A stretch of DNA of 26,178 nt from Terana coerulea (Eukaryota > Basidiomycota > Agaricomycetes > Polyporales > Phanerochaetaceae). Of the stretch, positions 1 through 10,311 are shown in pieces; within the stretch, counting starts at the first letter, position 1, and every line of letters starts with the position of its first letter. The notes beneath the pieces were generated by a model that did no database searches, had not been told where the DNA came from, and was given only the letters and a program-made list of their open reading frames with translations. The stretch is from NCBI GenBank assembly GCA_024811115.1, contig JAKOGH010000992.1:1-26178 (forward strand), given 5' to 3'. The position numbers were made by a program, and so were the translations under genes.

Positions 1-204
1 AAAGCAGATTCAGTCAAAGGGTGTATATTGAGTAGCAGACGGCGAGCCAGCAAAGTGGAAATGTATCAGTCACAGAACTACGTAGGCAAGTGTTTGTTCA
101 GCTCCTCCAACCTCCACTTCTGCGAAAACTGATGATGGTTAACCTCGTCATCCTAGATCAGATGTATGCCGAAGACCCACCGAGGCATCCATCCTTACAA
201 TTAT

Positions 205-742
205 TCAGAGAGTGATGGGAACACAGCCAATGGAAATGAGGGTACCCTGTTGTATAGGTGAGCATTCCGGTCTGCGAAGACAACAGCAATTCGAGACTTA
301 CATGGGAGTTGTTCTCGCAGCAGACGGGGTGGGCGTTGCACGCAGATCCGCTGCCAACGCCGATGACGCTGATGGGCGAGCAGTCAAGGCCGACAAGGGC
401 ATCGACGCCCTCGACGACAATGCCAAGCAGGCCCAGGAGGCTACTAACACTCGGCGAGCTAGCCTACAATCCCTCGGAAGTGAGTACGCTTAACACGCCC
501 TTAACTGCAGGAAGACTGACCGATTGGACGCTGTTGCAGCACTGGATTGAGCCGGTGTTGCACTGCCCGGCGCTCGTGACCGTGGTGGCGGGCGCCGTAA
601 CCGTCACTGTCGTGGTGACGGTGGAGGCACTGGAGGTGGTGGGAGTGCCCCAACGCTTCGCCTGGGGGTTGGGTGTGGCAGCCGCAAGAAGGGTGAGCGC
701 GAAGGACGCGTAGAGGAAGGTGGCAGTGGCGCGGGCGAACAT
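205..742 (-). CDS. Class I hydrophobin
   Basis: Small secreted amphipathic protein that self-assembles at air-water or wall surfaces of hyphae. Three exons: 742-521, 463-302 and 246-205, with introns of 57 and 55 nt; the product is 141 aa. A signal peptide covers about residues 1-22 and is followed by a Thr/Val-rich linker. The eight cysteines sit at about 61, 68, 69, 102, 116, 122, 123 and 136, giving C-X6-CC-X32-C-X13-C-X5-CC-X12-C, which fits the class I pattern. The motif [16 protein letters not shown] and the ending [10 protein letters not shown] are typical of Agaricomycete hydrophobins. The first intron is phase 0 and starts GTCAGT; the second starts GTAAGT. A TATA-like box lies about 95 bp upstream. 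The ATG follows the pyrimidine-rich leader ending CTTCAAG. I am sure of the family; the paralogue identity is unknown. Confidence 0.96.
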
Positions 743-832
743 CTTGAAGAGCGTTGCGAGAGGAATAAGACCGAAGACTAGCTGCTGAAGGAGTTGCTGG
801 GTCTGAGGGAATGCACAAATTACAAGGCTGTA

Positions 833-838
833 CTTATA
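833..838 (-). promoter_or_regulatory. TATA-like box of the hydrophobin
   Basis: TATAAG on the minus strand, about 95 bp before the hydrophobin ATG at 742. The broken hydrophobin copy on the other strand has TATAAATA at nearly the same distance (about 100 bp), which supports both calls. Confidence 0.55.
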
Positions 839-3488
839 CCAATGCCCAGAACCGGTGAGCTTGTTCGCTTCCAGCTAGCGTCAACATCCTGACTTCTCGC
901 CCAGAGGCTAGAGCTGCATGACCTCATGCCGTATTTGCGATTTTTGACAGGTACATCATGCGTTCGTACTACCGCAAGTCCGCTGGTTCCGTGTATTCTC
1001 TGCAATTGTTGATTTTTCTTTCGGCGTGACACCGGGCTATGTCATAGAATCAGCGTGCCTTGGAGTGACAATACAACGGGCACGCAGCTATGCGCCGAAG
1101 TACGAAATGCCAGTGACAGATTGACAGTCGCGGAAATGGTGCGCTTCGACGTGAGAGCCTCCGGCGCCGCGCGCCTGCCCAGCCTGCCGCGACCACGGAG
1201 CCGCGACGTTTTATGAAGAAGCTGGTGAGCCGACCCTCAAAATTTCGTTGCCGCTCTACAGACGCTGATTCTGATGCATTTGGGTAGGTACGCGGATGAC
1301 CTTCGCCGTCTGTCGCCTGGAAGTTGTGTCGACCGGTCGGAGGCAGGCGTTCACTTCGTGGCGCCCATTTACCGCAGCCCCAGAAATGGCAACGAAGACC
1401 AACCACGTTCACACTCCAACCGCCGGCGGGCAGTGCCACGATGTCTGATACTAAGACAAGGTTTGCACGACCGTGCAACGCCACATGCAGGATTCCGAGC
1501 TCCCCAGGGTCTCTCCTTTTTGTGGTCAATATACACTCCAAGTGCTCAAAGTTCCACAGCGGCGCACCTTGTAAGCAGTATTCTATGTGGTCTCATCGGC
1601 GATATCGTTCCCCCTGCATGCTATGGCGGCGCCTTGCCATTCACGGTGAGCACAAAAATCGCCGGATCATGTGTGTCATTCGACTCAATGGATGTATGAT
1701 CGCGGACTGCGTTCATTGGGTGTCATGCACGTTGGCAAAAGACACGGGACCGTACGTTTATCCTCGTGGTGAATACATGGCCATGACACTGACGAGTTAA
1801 TGCAGGGCAACCTGCTCGCTAAGTGTATTGCGCAAATCCGGATCGCACGCTTCCCTTGGGGTTGTGGAGCTCGTCTGGCGGCCCACCCTCGTACCTGAGG
1901 GCCTGAGCGTTTGCCCACCGGACTTTGTAGTCTGGTGAAGGTTTGCGCGGTGGCTATGGACGCCTTTACTCTGCACGCGAGAGAAAAATGTCGCGATCTG
2001 GCCGAGGTTCTCGATACATTGCCAGCCCGCCAAGAACGGCCGTAGTGAGATCTATCATATACGGATTGCGTCCGTTAGTTGAGTGACCTTGTTCATGTGT
2101 CGAAACCCAAGTGTGGCTCACTGTCATCTTCCAGGTTGAGCGCGGCCGTTTCAATCGGCAATTCTCGCGGTGTCACCCAGACTATGACTGCAGCTTTTCC
2201 GATACCAACTTCTAACGCTTGATGCGTCGAGCTCGCTCTGCAGACTTGGCATAGCAGGTGCGTGCCAGAAGTAGATTGTCTGAAAACCAACAGCTAAGAC
2301 AGGAAGCCGTTCGTAGGACTTGCTCATGAGCACAAGGCTCTTGGGCCCGTCGGAAAACTCCCATCGAGCTGAATGAAACGGGGCAGGCCGATGCTAGAAG
2401 CGCAACAGCTTTGCCACACCGCATGCGGTTGTCACAAAGATGTCTGTGATGCATCCCGCTTCCGCCGGCATGCGTCTTGTACCTATCCAACCTTCTTGCG
2501 GTGGCACCTCATTCTCTTGCTACTTTGGACGCGCCCACGGTTTGCACAATCCACTAAACCACTAAGGCCCTGCACGCAGGATACGTTCTGTGCAGACCTT
2601 CAACTTCTTCGGCTTGCGAATCATCGCGAAGACCTTGAGCGCACGGGACCGAACGCTAAGACCCGGTCATGGCAACGCCTCTTCAACACCGTCCTGAGAA
2701 GGAGAAGTCCGGGGCGTAAATGAAATGTCACTGAAATCAGCAAGTGATTCCATTGTTTGCATCCGGAACGTCGTAACGTGATCCTCCCGCACATATATGC
2801 AATATCTTGACACTGGACAGATTGCTTTTCCCACAGAGAACAAGCGACGATTACGCCGCAAACGGTACTTGGCACGAGGCAACCCCGCACGTCCAGGGAT
2901 GCCTCTAGAGGCAAGAAAATATCCCAGGTGACGTCTTCCTCGTGTAAGGTCATTTGCAAAACGCTCACGGCGCTCATGGCTTCAACCTAACTTCTGGTCC
3001 CAGCGACGGTAGATGGATGGTGCTCGCAGAATACGGTACCTCTTGCGTTCTACGTTGGCAGTTAGCGAGCCACGCTAAAACTCTGAAGCATAGTGAGCAC
3101 CCGGGCTGCTCGATTGGCTTTAGACTCGCCTTAGACTCACCTGATCCCCCAGACCGTCGGTACTGCCACCGCCGGACATCATTCTGATGTGCGGCGCGGG
3201 GAAAAGGTGGACTCCACTTGGACAACGCCTCATGCGTTCCCGTCAGGGCACCATCTCGAAGAAGCGGTTCGCGTCTCTTGATTTCAGTTCCGCTGCACGC
3301 TAAGCTGTCAACGCACGAAAGGCGCGTGCCGCGAACCAATCGCTACGCAGCGTGAAGAGCGGGGGTCCTCATCGTCACCGACATGGGCAGCGTGATTGGA
3401 CGCCGCAGACCGACGGCCATCTCAGACAGCACTCCGTTGGGTGCGTGCCAAATACAGGTATTGTTACCACCAGGATGCGTCTGAAGGG
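839..3488. other. Gene-poor stretch, about 2.65 kb
   Basis: No open frame here shows family-like composition, a start with signal or domain sequence, or consistent splice junctions. The longest frames (for example 1050-1541 on the minus strand) have scrambled composition rich in Arg, Ser and Cys. I find no terminal repeats. The stretch may hold decayed gene or transposon sequence too old to recognise by eye. Confidence 0.5.
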
Positions 3489-3496
3489 TATAAATA
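3489..3496 (+). promoter_or_regulatory. TATA box of the broken hydrophobin
   Basis: TATAAATA about 100 bp before the old start codon at 3590. A pyrimidine-rich leader ending CTTCCAAG precedes that ATG, closely resembling the leader of the intact hydrophobin. The core promoter has therefore outlived the reading frame. Confidence 0.6.
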
Positions 3497-3589
3497 TCTA
3501 GGGCGTGCTCGGTGAAAGGCCAGCAGTCTTCACTCCAGGTTGCTTCGAGCTTCAGACTTCAGGACCTCTCAGCACTCATCTCTTCCAAG

Positions 3590-4124
3590 ATGCTCTCGTC
3601 TCACCGTCGTCTCCACTCTTGCCCTTGCTGGTTTGCGGCCGCCACCCCTCAGGGCCTCGCTGAATAAATCATTGATCATTGCCTTGATTTCATTTGTGTT
3701 CGTTAGAATGGATAATTCTAATTGGAAACCCCGGGTTCCACAAGCGCCAGAAACCGCTGGCAACTGCAACACTGGTCCATCCAGGCGCCAGTCCGTTCAG
3801 TCGGTGAGTGTTGCCTGCATCGCAACATAATCTGTGGGGCTCCACTTAATCAACAAAATAAGCAACAGGCCAGCTCTAAGGACGCTACTGACTTTGGGCT
3901 TGCTCGGCGTCGTTGTCTCCGACGTTACTGCCCTCGTTGGCTGACCTGCTCGCCCATCTCCGTCATCGGCGTTGGCAGTGGCTCTGCGTGCAACGCCAGC
4001 CCTGTCTTCGTCGCTAGAACAACTCCTTCGTGAGTACTTGCAATTGGTGCCAGCTGGTGCCGGCCTGACATTGAATTACAGGGTTTGCCTCATCTCTATT
4101 GGTTGCGTTCCCATCACTCTCTAA
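3590..4124 (+). pseudogene. Broken class I hydrophobin
   Basis: The old gene is recognisable from promoter to stop but cannot be read through. The ATG at 3590 is followed by an apparent 2-base loss, after which a signal-peptide-like frame reads SRLTVVSTLALA. From about 3655 to 3735 foreign sequence, including one arm of an inverted repeat, interrupts exon 1. The body resumes with ETAGNCNTG, but the next CC pair is replaced by Arg residues (CNTGPSRRQSVQS). Splice sites remain: GTGAGT at about 3804 and an AG near 3868. Exon 2 lost one base before the third cysteine region, creating a stop in VGLTCSP. The [17 protein letters not shown] stretch is kept in a shifted frame, and the following CC pair is again destroyed. 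The final exon is the equivalent of [14 protein letters not shown], also shifted. Intron retention argues against retrocopying. Confidence 0.88.
3710..3735 (+). repeat. Left terminal inverted repeat, 26 bp
   Basis: Exact reverse complement of 4275-4300. Immediately preceded by the direct repeat CGTTAGAAT (3701-3709). The repeat sits inside exon 1 of the broken hydrophobin. Confidence 0.9.
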
Positions 4125-4274
4125 GCGAGAGGGCAGCCTCAATGGTGAGCAAGCTTGAAACAGCTAACATGGTAATTAGCCTCACGTAGTGAATATTTAG
4201 GGCTGCACGTAGTTTTCAGTGCTGATGGCCTTCCCGTATCTGACGTACCGCTTATGATTTGGGAGTTTCTCCTG

Positions 4275-4300
4275 CCCGGGGTTTCCAATTAGAATTATCC
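4275..4300 (-). repeat. Right terminal inverted repeat, 26 bp
   Basis: Exact reverse complement of 3710-3735. Immediately followed by the second CGTTAGAAT (4301-4309). It lies about 150 bp beyond the old hydrophobin stop codon. Confidence 0.9.
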
Positions 4301-4309
4301 CGTTAGAAT

Positions 4310-5302
4310 GCTCTCGCCGAAGCCTGATTGTGAAGTACCAATGAGTGTGGTGGTGAGACTAGGTCTTGCTTGTGAAGATGCGCGAGATGCTAGCAACGGC
4401 ACTATGTGTAGCCGCAAATCTGCCCTGCTATACGGCTCGCCGTCGCTCGGATTTTCCGACATCAATAAAGCGCTTCAGGCCTGAAGATCTTAAGATGCCG
4501 ATCGCCCTCCCTTGGAAGGCAACGGGTTTGCATATAACGTGTTCGCTGGAGACCAGAGCTAAGATGAGTGCAGTACGTCCATAGAACACTTGGACTGAAG
4601 TTTAGATAAGGAATGGCAGAATGGTGAAGAGTCACTAGTCACCAGTCAAAGTGAGAACAAACTAACAACTGCTTTTGCACAACGTAAATGTAACATGCCG
4701 TCGGAGCGGCCTAAGTACTGTAGCGCGAGTTCGCAGCGCATCGCCGGCCCCGCCCCGTCGACCATATACATATGCCCAGAAGTTCATTAATCTCCGCCCT
4801 TCGAAAGGTGCGAACAGAATTCAACGCCTCTAGTGTTTTTCATGGAAACGCGAACAAAATGGCCCCAGAACACTGATACTGTGAGCGTGTGCTGCGGTAG
4901 TTGTGCGGGCACAGTGAGTAACTGAACTATACCTGCGGATGTCAACGGACAGCTCGGAGAGAAGTCGCGGACATTGACGGCGAGAGCGAGCAGCGGATAT
5001 ATAACCGATGTCGCCGTTGAAACAGAGGAACTTGATGCTGGTCGAAAGCTGTTTAGAGCGCAGAAGCGGCGCGCGGGTCGCCGCTTCGAGGCTGTGCAAA
5101 GAAACACGGAAGGTTCAGTGCGCGTTGTGGGACCTTCGTGCAAGCAGCCCATGATAGAAAACAACTCGATATGCCGCGGCTACATGAGGCAATGTAAGAA
5201 CCCTGATTGTTGTATCAATTGCCTATGTACAACAACGATCAGGTAGCAAATGTGATGTCTAAAGACTAAGACGTACACCACTGTGCAAGCCCTCCACGCC
5301 TA
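4310..5302. other. Intergenic, nothing recognised
   Basis: About 1 kb between the TIR element and the 3' end of SSL1. Short open frames on both strands have no family resemblance, signal sequence or splice-consistent extension. A GC-box-like CCCCGCCCC occurs near 4748, with no gene to assign it to. Confidence 0.5.
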
Positions 5303-6997
5303 TTACGTACCGCATCCAGGGCAGCAGTGCACGACGTCGTGCACGAAGACGTCGCAGTCCGTGCAGAAGTCGTACTTGCATACGGGACAACGATACCGAC
5401 CAAGCGGACTCACTCCTTCCGAGACGGGAGCTCCTGCTTGAGAAGCCCTTTCTTGGAACGCCACCGCGCAGGAATGGCACGTGAAACTCGGATGTGGGGT
5501 GTCAGCCAGAGATGGACTGAGAGTATGATGAGTCGGATAGCTTGCAAAATATAAAGCTGATCACCTACACAGGTTGGTATGGCTTGACGGGAAAGAGGTG
5601 GTGGTAACTCCTAGCTAGATGCGGTGAGCTGACGATCATGAGGCCGCATATATCACAGTCCGTCGGCACGTCGCAGACTTTCGCGAAACATCTTGGGCAC
5701 AAGAAGCCTTCGCTCTTCAGCTCGGCGTGGCAGACGCAAAGACTTGGAGGAGACGTGACCGGCAGTCGAGTCGGGAAGCCCATCATCATCAGGTCAGCCG
5801 CCGGATTCGCTGTGCCGGGCCCAGCTGTGCGGGCGACCGCGCGTTGAGCAGGCGGAGGGATGAGCTCGAATAGAAGATCCTTGAAGTGCCCTTCGTTGAG
5901 CGCCACGCCAAACTGACCTGCCCTGGCATGATCAAGACAAGTTCAGTCATTCAGTGAGCATTGTGAGTCACGTACCGCCGGTTTTGTCACATAGTTCTCT
6001 GCATATCTTCATCTCCGCCGCCAGTGCGACCATAGATATGCGAATCTTGTCCTTGACACATTCGTCTAGGGTGTCGTGGATATTCCCTGGGTCGCAAGTG
6101 GTCAGGGAGCCAAAGATGACGGTGATTTCTCGCGACGAATGCGTTGGTAGATGGCTGCGGGATAAGTGTTAGAGATGATCAGGACATACGATAAGTCACT
6201 TTGCCTCATACTGCTCCGCGCCATTTCGATGGCGTTTTGTAAACTTGGTTCACCACTTGGCTCCAGTTTATGTCGTTCAGAAATTACTTTCAAGACATCC
6301 TGAGGGTTTCCTGTGTCATTTGACTCTGAGAAGATCCTACACTTCGCGTCCGAAACTATATGAACGTACCAGACATTTCACCAACCCGCTCTCCGATGCC
6401 GCCCCTCATACCGACAATTCCAATCTGACCAAGAGGGTTCTGGTCAAACCATTCGGTTATGAATTCACGTGCGTATTGCAGCATCAAGTCAAAACGAGTC
6501 GGTCGCATGTCCCTATCCATCATCGAAGATGAGAGGTCCAGCAGTAGGACCAAATGCCTGATAATAGTCCTCCGGATGGCTGAAGCGGGCGCGAGTAACC
6601 TACTAGGGCGTAAATACAGCTGAGCAAGTATGATTATTCTTCGAATACACACCTTTTCCGCCTACCTCTTGCGATGAGGTCTTGTACGGCTCCTTGCAGG
6701 CTACCCGCCTCGTCCTCTTGCACGGTATCCCATGAACGCGTATATGACGCTTCCCAAGCATATGGTTGCTGCAGGAAGTCCACTTCTGGTTCAGAAACAT
6801 TGAGCATTGAGCTTGGTATGTTTACAACCCACCTCTTTAGCTTTCCCCTTGCCCTTGTCATCCTTGCGACCTTCTACTGCCTTGCCCTTTCCCTTCGTTT
6901 TCCCTCGGACGGCGGGTTCCTCATCCTCGTCAAACATAGACACATCGGAGTCCGAGCCTCCGCCCATGTAGTTGTCGTTCATCCGCCTTGGTGGCAT
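5303..6997 (-). CDS. SSL1: TFIIH core subunit SSL1 / p44
   Basis: Core subunit of general transcription and repair factor TFIIH; it binds and stimulates the XPD/Rad3 helicase in the nucleus. Exons: 6997-6833, 6768-6653, 6599-6370, 6310-6205, 6154-5976, 5917-5569 and 5516-5303, giving 452 aa. Residues 1-55 are acidic then Lys/Gly-rich. A Ssl1-type vWA domain follows (about 100-275), with [13 protein letters not shown] at its start and [18 protein letters not shown] in the middle. A Cys-rich zinc module begins at 326 (CVCHAE, CPRC, CDICGL, then [14 protein letters not shown]). The C-terminal C4-type RING-like module has CHSC at 395-398, then [18 protein letters not shown] and HCCPGCGT. Intron 4 (6204-6155) appears to have a GC donor: that junction gives the same spacing between MAR and HSSREI as yeast Ssl1, while the nearest GT donor would give a 35-nt intron and five extra residues. 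It shares a 220-bp divergent promoter with the gene at 7218. Confidence 0.96.
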
Positions 6998-7217
6998 TTT
7001 GTATGGTACAGGAGAATATATTCGCTTGTCTTCGCGTAGAGAGATGGCAGTCACAATTCAAGCTAGGCAGCAAGCGGCGTTCCTCGGCATCCACCATACC
7101 AGCGGTGTCACAGCGTCATCACACCCAGTCACAGTCCTTGTCTGCTGTGACCCCCTTCGCGCAGCCGTCACAGTCCCTATCAACGCTCTACACTCGTTCT
7201 CCTCCACGCCGCCCGCC
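6998..7217. promoter_or_regulatory. Divergent promoter, SSL1 / Cys-rich membrane protein
   Basis: Only 220 bp separate the two opposed start codons, so both genes must share this stretch for core promoter and 5' leaders. It contains several GTCACAG/CTGTGAC repeats (around 7107-7170). No clear TATA box is seen on either strand, which would be usual for a housekeeping pair. Confidence 0.7.
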
Positions 7218-8546
7218 ATGCTCGGGTTACTCCCCCTCACGCTCGTTTTATCTTCCTGGGGAACCCTCACGAACGCCGGCAGTGCGAAGCACAACGAGGC
7301 CTGCAATGTCGGCAACCAGAAACTCGAGTTCGGAACGTACCAATTCCAGTCCGACTGCGACTCCGTGACCTTCTGCAACTCGTCAAGCCTGTGCGACCTC
7401 AAGGGCTGTAGAAAGGACGAGTTCCCCTTTGGATACTCGCCGACCGATACCCTACCTCCGAGATGTGACACCGGCTTCTTCTGTCCTGACGAGGGATCTT
7501 CATGCCAGCCAGTCCTGGCCGTGGGTAGCCCGTGCCAGTTCAACCGAGATGGTATGGCAACTCGAAGTAACTCAAGTGCTGCACTGACATTCCGCGTAGA
7601 CGAGTGCGAAGGCCCATCAAATTTCAAGGACCTCGCTGACAAGACTGCCTACGGATTGAACGTCAACGGCTCGGTGTGCTTGAACAATGTCTGCATGTAT
7701 GCGCCATGTCTTCTCCGACTGAAGGTAAACTAAACGTGCTGCAGGTGGGCGAATGCTACGCTAGGCAACGCATGCGTTGTTGAGAATACGGGCTACACTG
7801 TGTACTCCACGTCTGGAGAGGCGATCGATATTGTCTCAAGGTACGCCGTATAGTTGCCGGAACCCAACGGATCCTCATGGCGTTTAGGGACAACTGTGCG
7901 ACTGGCCTGTACTGCGACGCACAGCATCTCGTTTGTATGAACCGGAAGAACCAGGGTGACTCTTGCGACGCCGACAAAGAGTATGCTTTCCCTCAACATT
8001 TCAAGATATATAATTTACGTCTCCACAGGTGCTCAACCTTCAACTGCGAGGCCAGCGGTGTCTGTGGGAAGTCAGCGGACACACCCAGCCACGTACCATT
8101 CTGGGTGTACATCGTCGTTGGCATTTGCATTTTCGGAGGTAGGCATGAGCGCTCCTCTCGCGCCGACAAGCGTTGACATATCTTTAGGCATGTTCGCAAC
8201 GCTGATCGGCATGTACCTTCTGCACCGCCGCCATCGCGCGGCTGAGCGCGAGAAGCGGATGCAGTACTGGCGCGAGCAGAACGCCTTCCGTCAAAACATC
8301 TTGCAGATGCAGGAGACCGCGCGGCACTCGCTCATGTCGCTGCCCAGCGCCGGTGTGAGCCCGCGCAGCACGATGTACAGCCGCGAGGGCGTGAACTCGG
8401 AGGACTCCCAAATCCCCATGCTCAACCCCGCGAGCAAGTCAAGCGCACTTCGCCATCAGTTTTCCGACGACGGCCTCGACGGCAGTGAAGAGAGCATCAT
8501 GATTCAGCGGGTCGACAGACACGAGCATGATCCTGGTCGATTCTAA
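7218..8546 (+). CDS. Cys-rich single-pass membrane protein, function unknown
   Basis: Six exons: 7218-7551, 7600-7696, 7745-7840, 7888-7980, 8029-8138 and 8188-8546; introns are 47-49 nt and all junctions keep frame, giving 362 aa. A signal peptide covers about residues 1-20 (LLPLTLVLSSWG core). The ectodomain to about residue 228 is rich in spaced cysteines (CDTGFFCPDEGSSCQP, CATGLYCD, CSTFNCEASGVCG), suggesting disulfide-linked modules like EGF or Dickkopf-type folds, but I cannot name one. One transmembrane helix (about 230-254, WVYIVVGICIFGG) is followed by HRRHR and a cytoplasmic tail with Gln/Arg and Ser-rich segments. This is type I topology. The open frame extends upstream of 7218, but this ATG is the one that places a signal peptide at the N-terminus. 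I recall similar uncharacterised proteins in Agaricomycetes; the role is not known to me. Confidence 0.88.
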
Positions 8547-8896
8547 ATAGGCTATTCTGAGCAATGACACGGACCACTCATATGGATCTCACCTATCTAC
8601 ATCTACGTTACCCTTTGGATACCGGACATTTTCTTCCGCGTCGCTTGTAATGCATTTATCGCGTCGTTGCTCATGATTTCCGCGTGATTTTTTCTGAGAC
8701 GTTTTCGGTCGTAAAGCCTCCGAATGCAACCCGATGAGTATGCCTACGAATTTGTCTGAGAGACTGAGGCTGCGTTGCGTCTACCCCGCGCGCTTAACCA
8801 AGTTTAGCTTCACGTCGTTCACGACAACCACCACGTTCCGTACCGTGACGAACCTTTACGACCTTCTATAACCGCCTAACGCACCGCGCATTTGCC
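8547..8896. other. Intergenic, 350 bp
   Basis: 3' flank of the Cys-rich membrane protein gene and promoter of the next same-strand gene. The last 100 bp before 8897 are CA/CT-rich, as in basidiomycete leaders. No gene seen. Confidence 0.5.
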
Positions 8897-9893
8897 ATGA
8901 GCTCCCCAACCCACCTTGAGCCCGCAGAGGAAGAAGACATCAGCAAAGCCAGCGGCTACCACGACGAACCCGCGCCAGGCAGGACCAGCTCAGCTGGAAA
9001 GGGAAAGCAACGAGCGGACAACCCTTTCAATGACGATGAAGAGGCAAACGGCTCAGAGGACGAGGAAAGGAGGTGTCGAGAATGAGTATCCGCCTGTGAA
9101 CAACGATGAAGAGGAGTCGAGAAAAGTCCAAGAGGTGCGCGGTGCTACCCCCGCTTTGCAGTAATCGAATGCCGACCGGTGATCGTGTAGAACCTGCGTC
9201 GTTGGGAGCAGGCAGAACGGCTCCGGCGCAAAGCAGCACGAGACTCCGTCGCATCCGCCAGCGGTGCGTCCGTAGGCGGCGACGTCAACCGCAGAACGAG
9301 CTGGCTCTGGCCGGGCAGGCTGTCCAAGCAGCAGGCGCCGCCGCAGGGTCCCGGGATACACCACAGGCTGCGGACGTCGGAGGACGGCGTAGCCCTGGAC
9401 GACATCGACGGCATGGCCTCTGCGCCGCCCACGCCGAAACCGGAGAACCCTTTCTCTACACCGAACATTTCTACCGTCTCGGTTAACACCCCAGAAGACT
9501 CCGCGGTAATGCATGGGTCTGACCCTGCCCAACCTTTGCCGGCCAGCGAAGGGTTGGCTGCACCAACGTCGAACGGCCCTTCGCTGGGGCGCGAGAACTC
9601 GTTGCTCCGCCAACAGCCGCCGCCAAAACCTCTCGACCTCCCAGAGCCGCGGTCGCCTCCACCACATACCGGGACTCCACCGGCAAACTCTCCACCAGAA
9701 CCTGTACCACCGCCTGTTGTTGCACCGCAGAAGCACGAAGAGGACGGGGAAGAGAAGCGGTGGTGGACAGATTGGTTGTGTGGTTGTAGCGAGAAAGCTG
9801 ACAGTCAGGTACGTTGGACTTATTTTATCCGTGTATGAAACAATCACTCATACGCTCTCACAACAGAATGGTCGTACAAACCCCTTCGAGTAG
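8897..9893 (+). CDS. Pro/Ser-rich protein with NPF motifs; frame slip in exon 1
   Basis: Exons 8897-9134, 9191-9808 and 9867-9893. The N-terminus reads acidic and low-complexity (GKGKQRADNPFNDDEE), then an Arg/Glu-rich helical segment crosses intron 1 (ESRKVQE/NLRRWEQAERLRR). Next come a Pro/Ser-rich stretch with ENPF, a Trp/Cys cluster (RWWTDWLCGCSE) and a C-terminus GRTNPFE. Three NPF tripeptides hint at binding to EH domains of endocytic proteins; that is inference. Exon 1 is 238 nt, one more than its frame allows. The acidic frame meets a stop at 9083 unless one base is dropped near 9071-9076, after which it joins NEYPPVNNDEEESRK. There is no GT donor between the ATG and the slip, so a missed intron is unlikely. 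A different ATG at 8916 gives an uninterrupted but less natural N-terminus. About 293 aa if the slip is an indel. Confidence 0.72.
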
Positions 9894-10311
9894 TACACTT
9901 CTCCAGTTGCATGTTTGTGTCTTCGCTGTCGCCTCTTCCATCCGCTAATTATTATATCACGACTTCGGACATTTGTAGCCATTTACCCCATTGGACCTGT
10001 AGCAGAATCAGGACGTTTGCATTTCCTTCATGGTCAATATGTTATTTTCCGACTCTTCCTTGTCCCTTAATCGCACATGGTGCAGTAGTCACCCTGAACT
10101 TCGAAGCGAGCACGCCGTGACGTCTGCTTTCGAAATCGACTTTAAAGCGACAGGTACGCCGGGATACTTACAAAAATGGGGGGTCTGTGTAATTTTCGGT
10201 GCTTTCGCTGTGACTTGCTAAAGTTGACATCATTAATAGGTTGGCTAGATTATGCCGAATACTCAACAATAAATAATCAAACGAATGAACTTGGTGTTAA
10301 GCGGTCTAAGG
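9894..10311. other. Convergent intergenic region
   Basis: About 420 bp between the 3' end of the NPF-motif gene (+) and the 3' end of the aquaporin gene (-). AT-richer than the flanking exons. It holds both 3' UTRs; no gene seen. Confidence 0.55.

Larger units (their letters stand above)
3710..4300. mobile_element. Candidate 591-bp TIR element carrying a hydrophobin fragment
   Basis: Perfect 26-bp inverted repeats bound this segment (3710-3735 and 4275-4300; the left arm begins GGATAATTCTAATTGG and ends CCCCGGG). The 9-bp direct repeat CGTTAGAAT abuts both outer ends, at 3701-3709 and 4301-4309. Perfect terminal repeats with a 9-bp duplication are the hallmark of Mutator-like elements, though hAT-type 8-bp duplications are not far off. 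No transposase is present, so it would be non-autonomous. The interior holds the body and 3' end of the broken hydrophobin, introns included. The puzzle is that the hydrophobin promoter and signal peptide lie just outside the left arm, so simple capture does not explain everything. Confidence 0.7.

Noticed and set aside
1050..1541. 163-codon minus-strand frame in the gene-poor stretch
   Set aside because: Scrambled composition, no splice-consistent extension, no family resemblance. Frames this long occur by chance in GC-rich DNA.
3120..3142. Short direct repeat TTAGACTCGCC / TTAGACTCACC
   Set aside because: Two copies of 11 bp with one mismatch; too little to call a repeat array or CRISPR.
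7058..7642. 194-codon minus-strand frame
   Set aside because: Antisense to exon 1 of the Cys-rich membrane protein and to its promoter; no recognisable features.
9053..9847. 264-codon minus-strand frame
   Set aside because: Shadow of the NPF-motif gene: Arg/Trp-rich, no domain, and the plus-strand exons have clean splice junctions.
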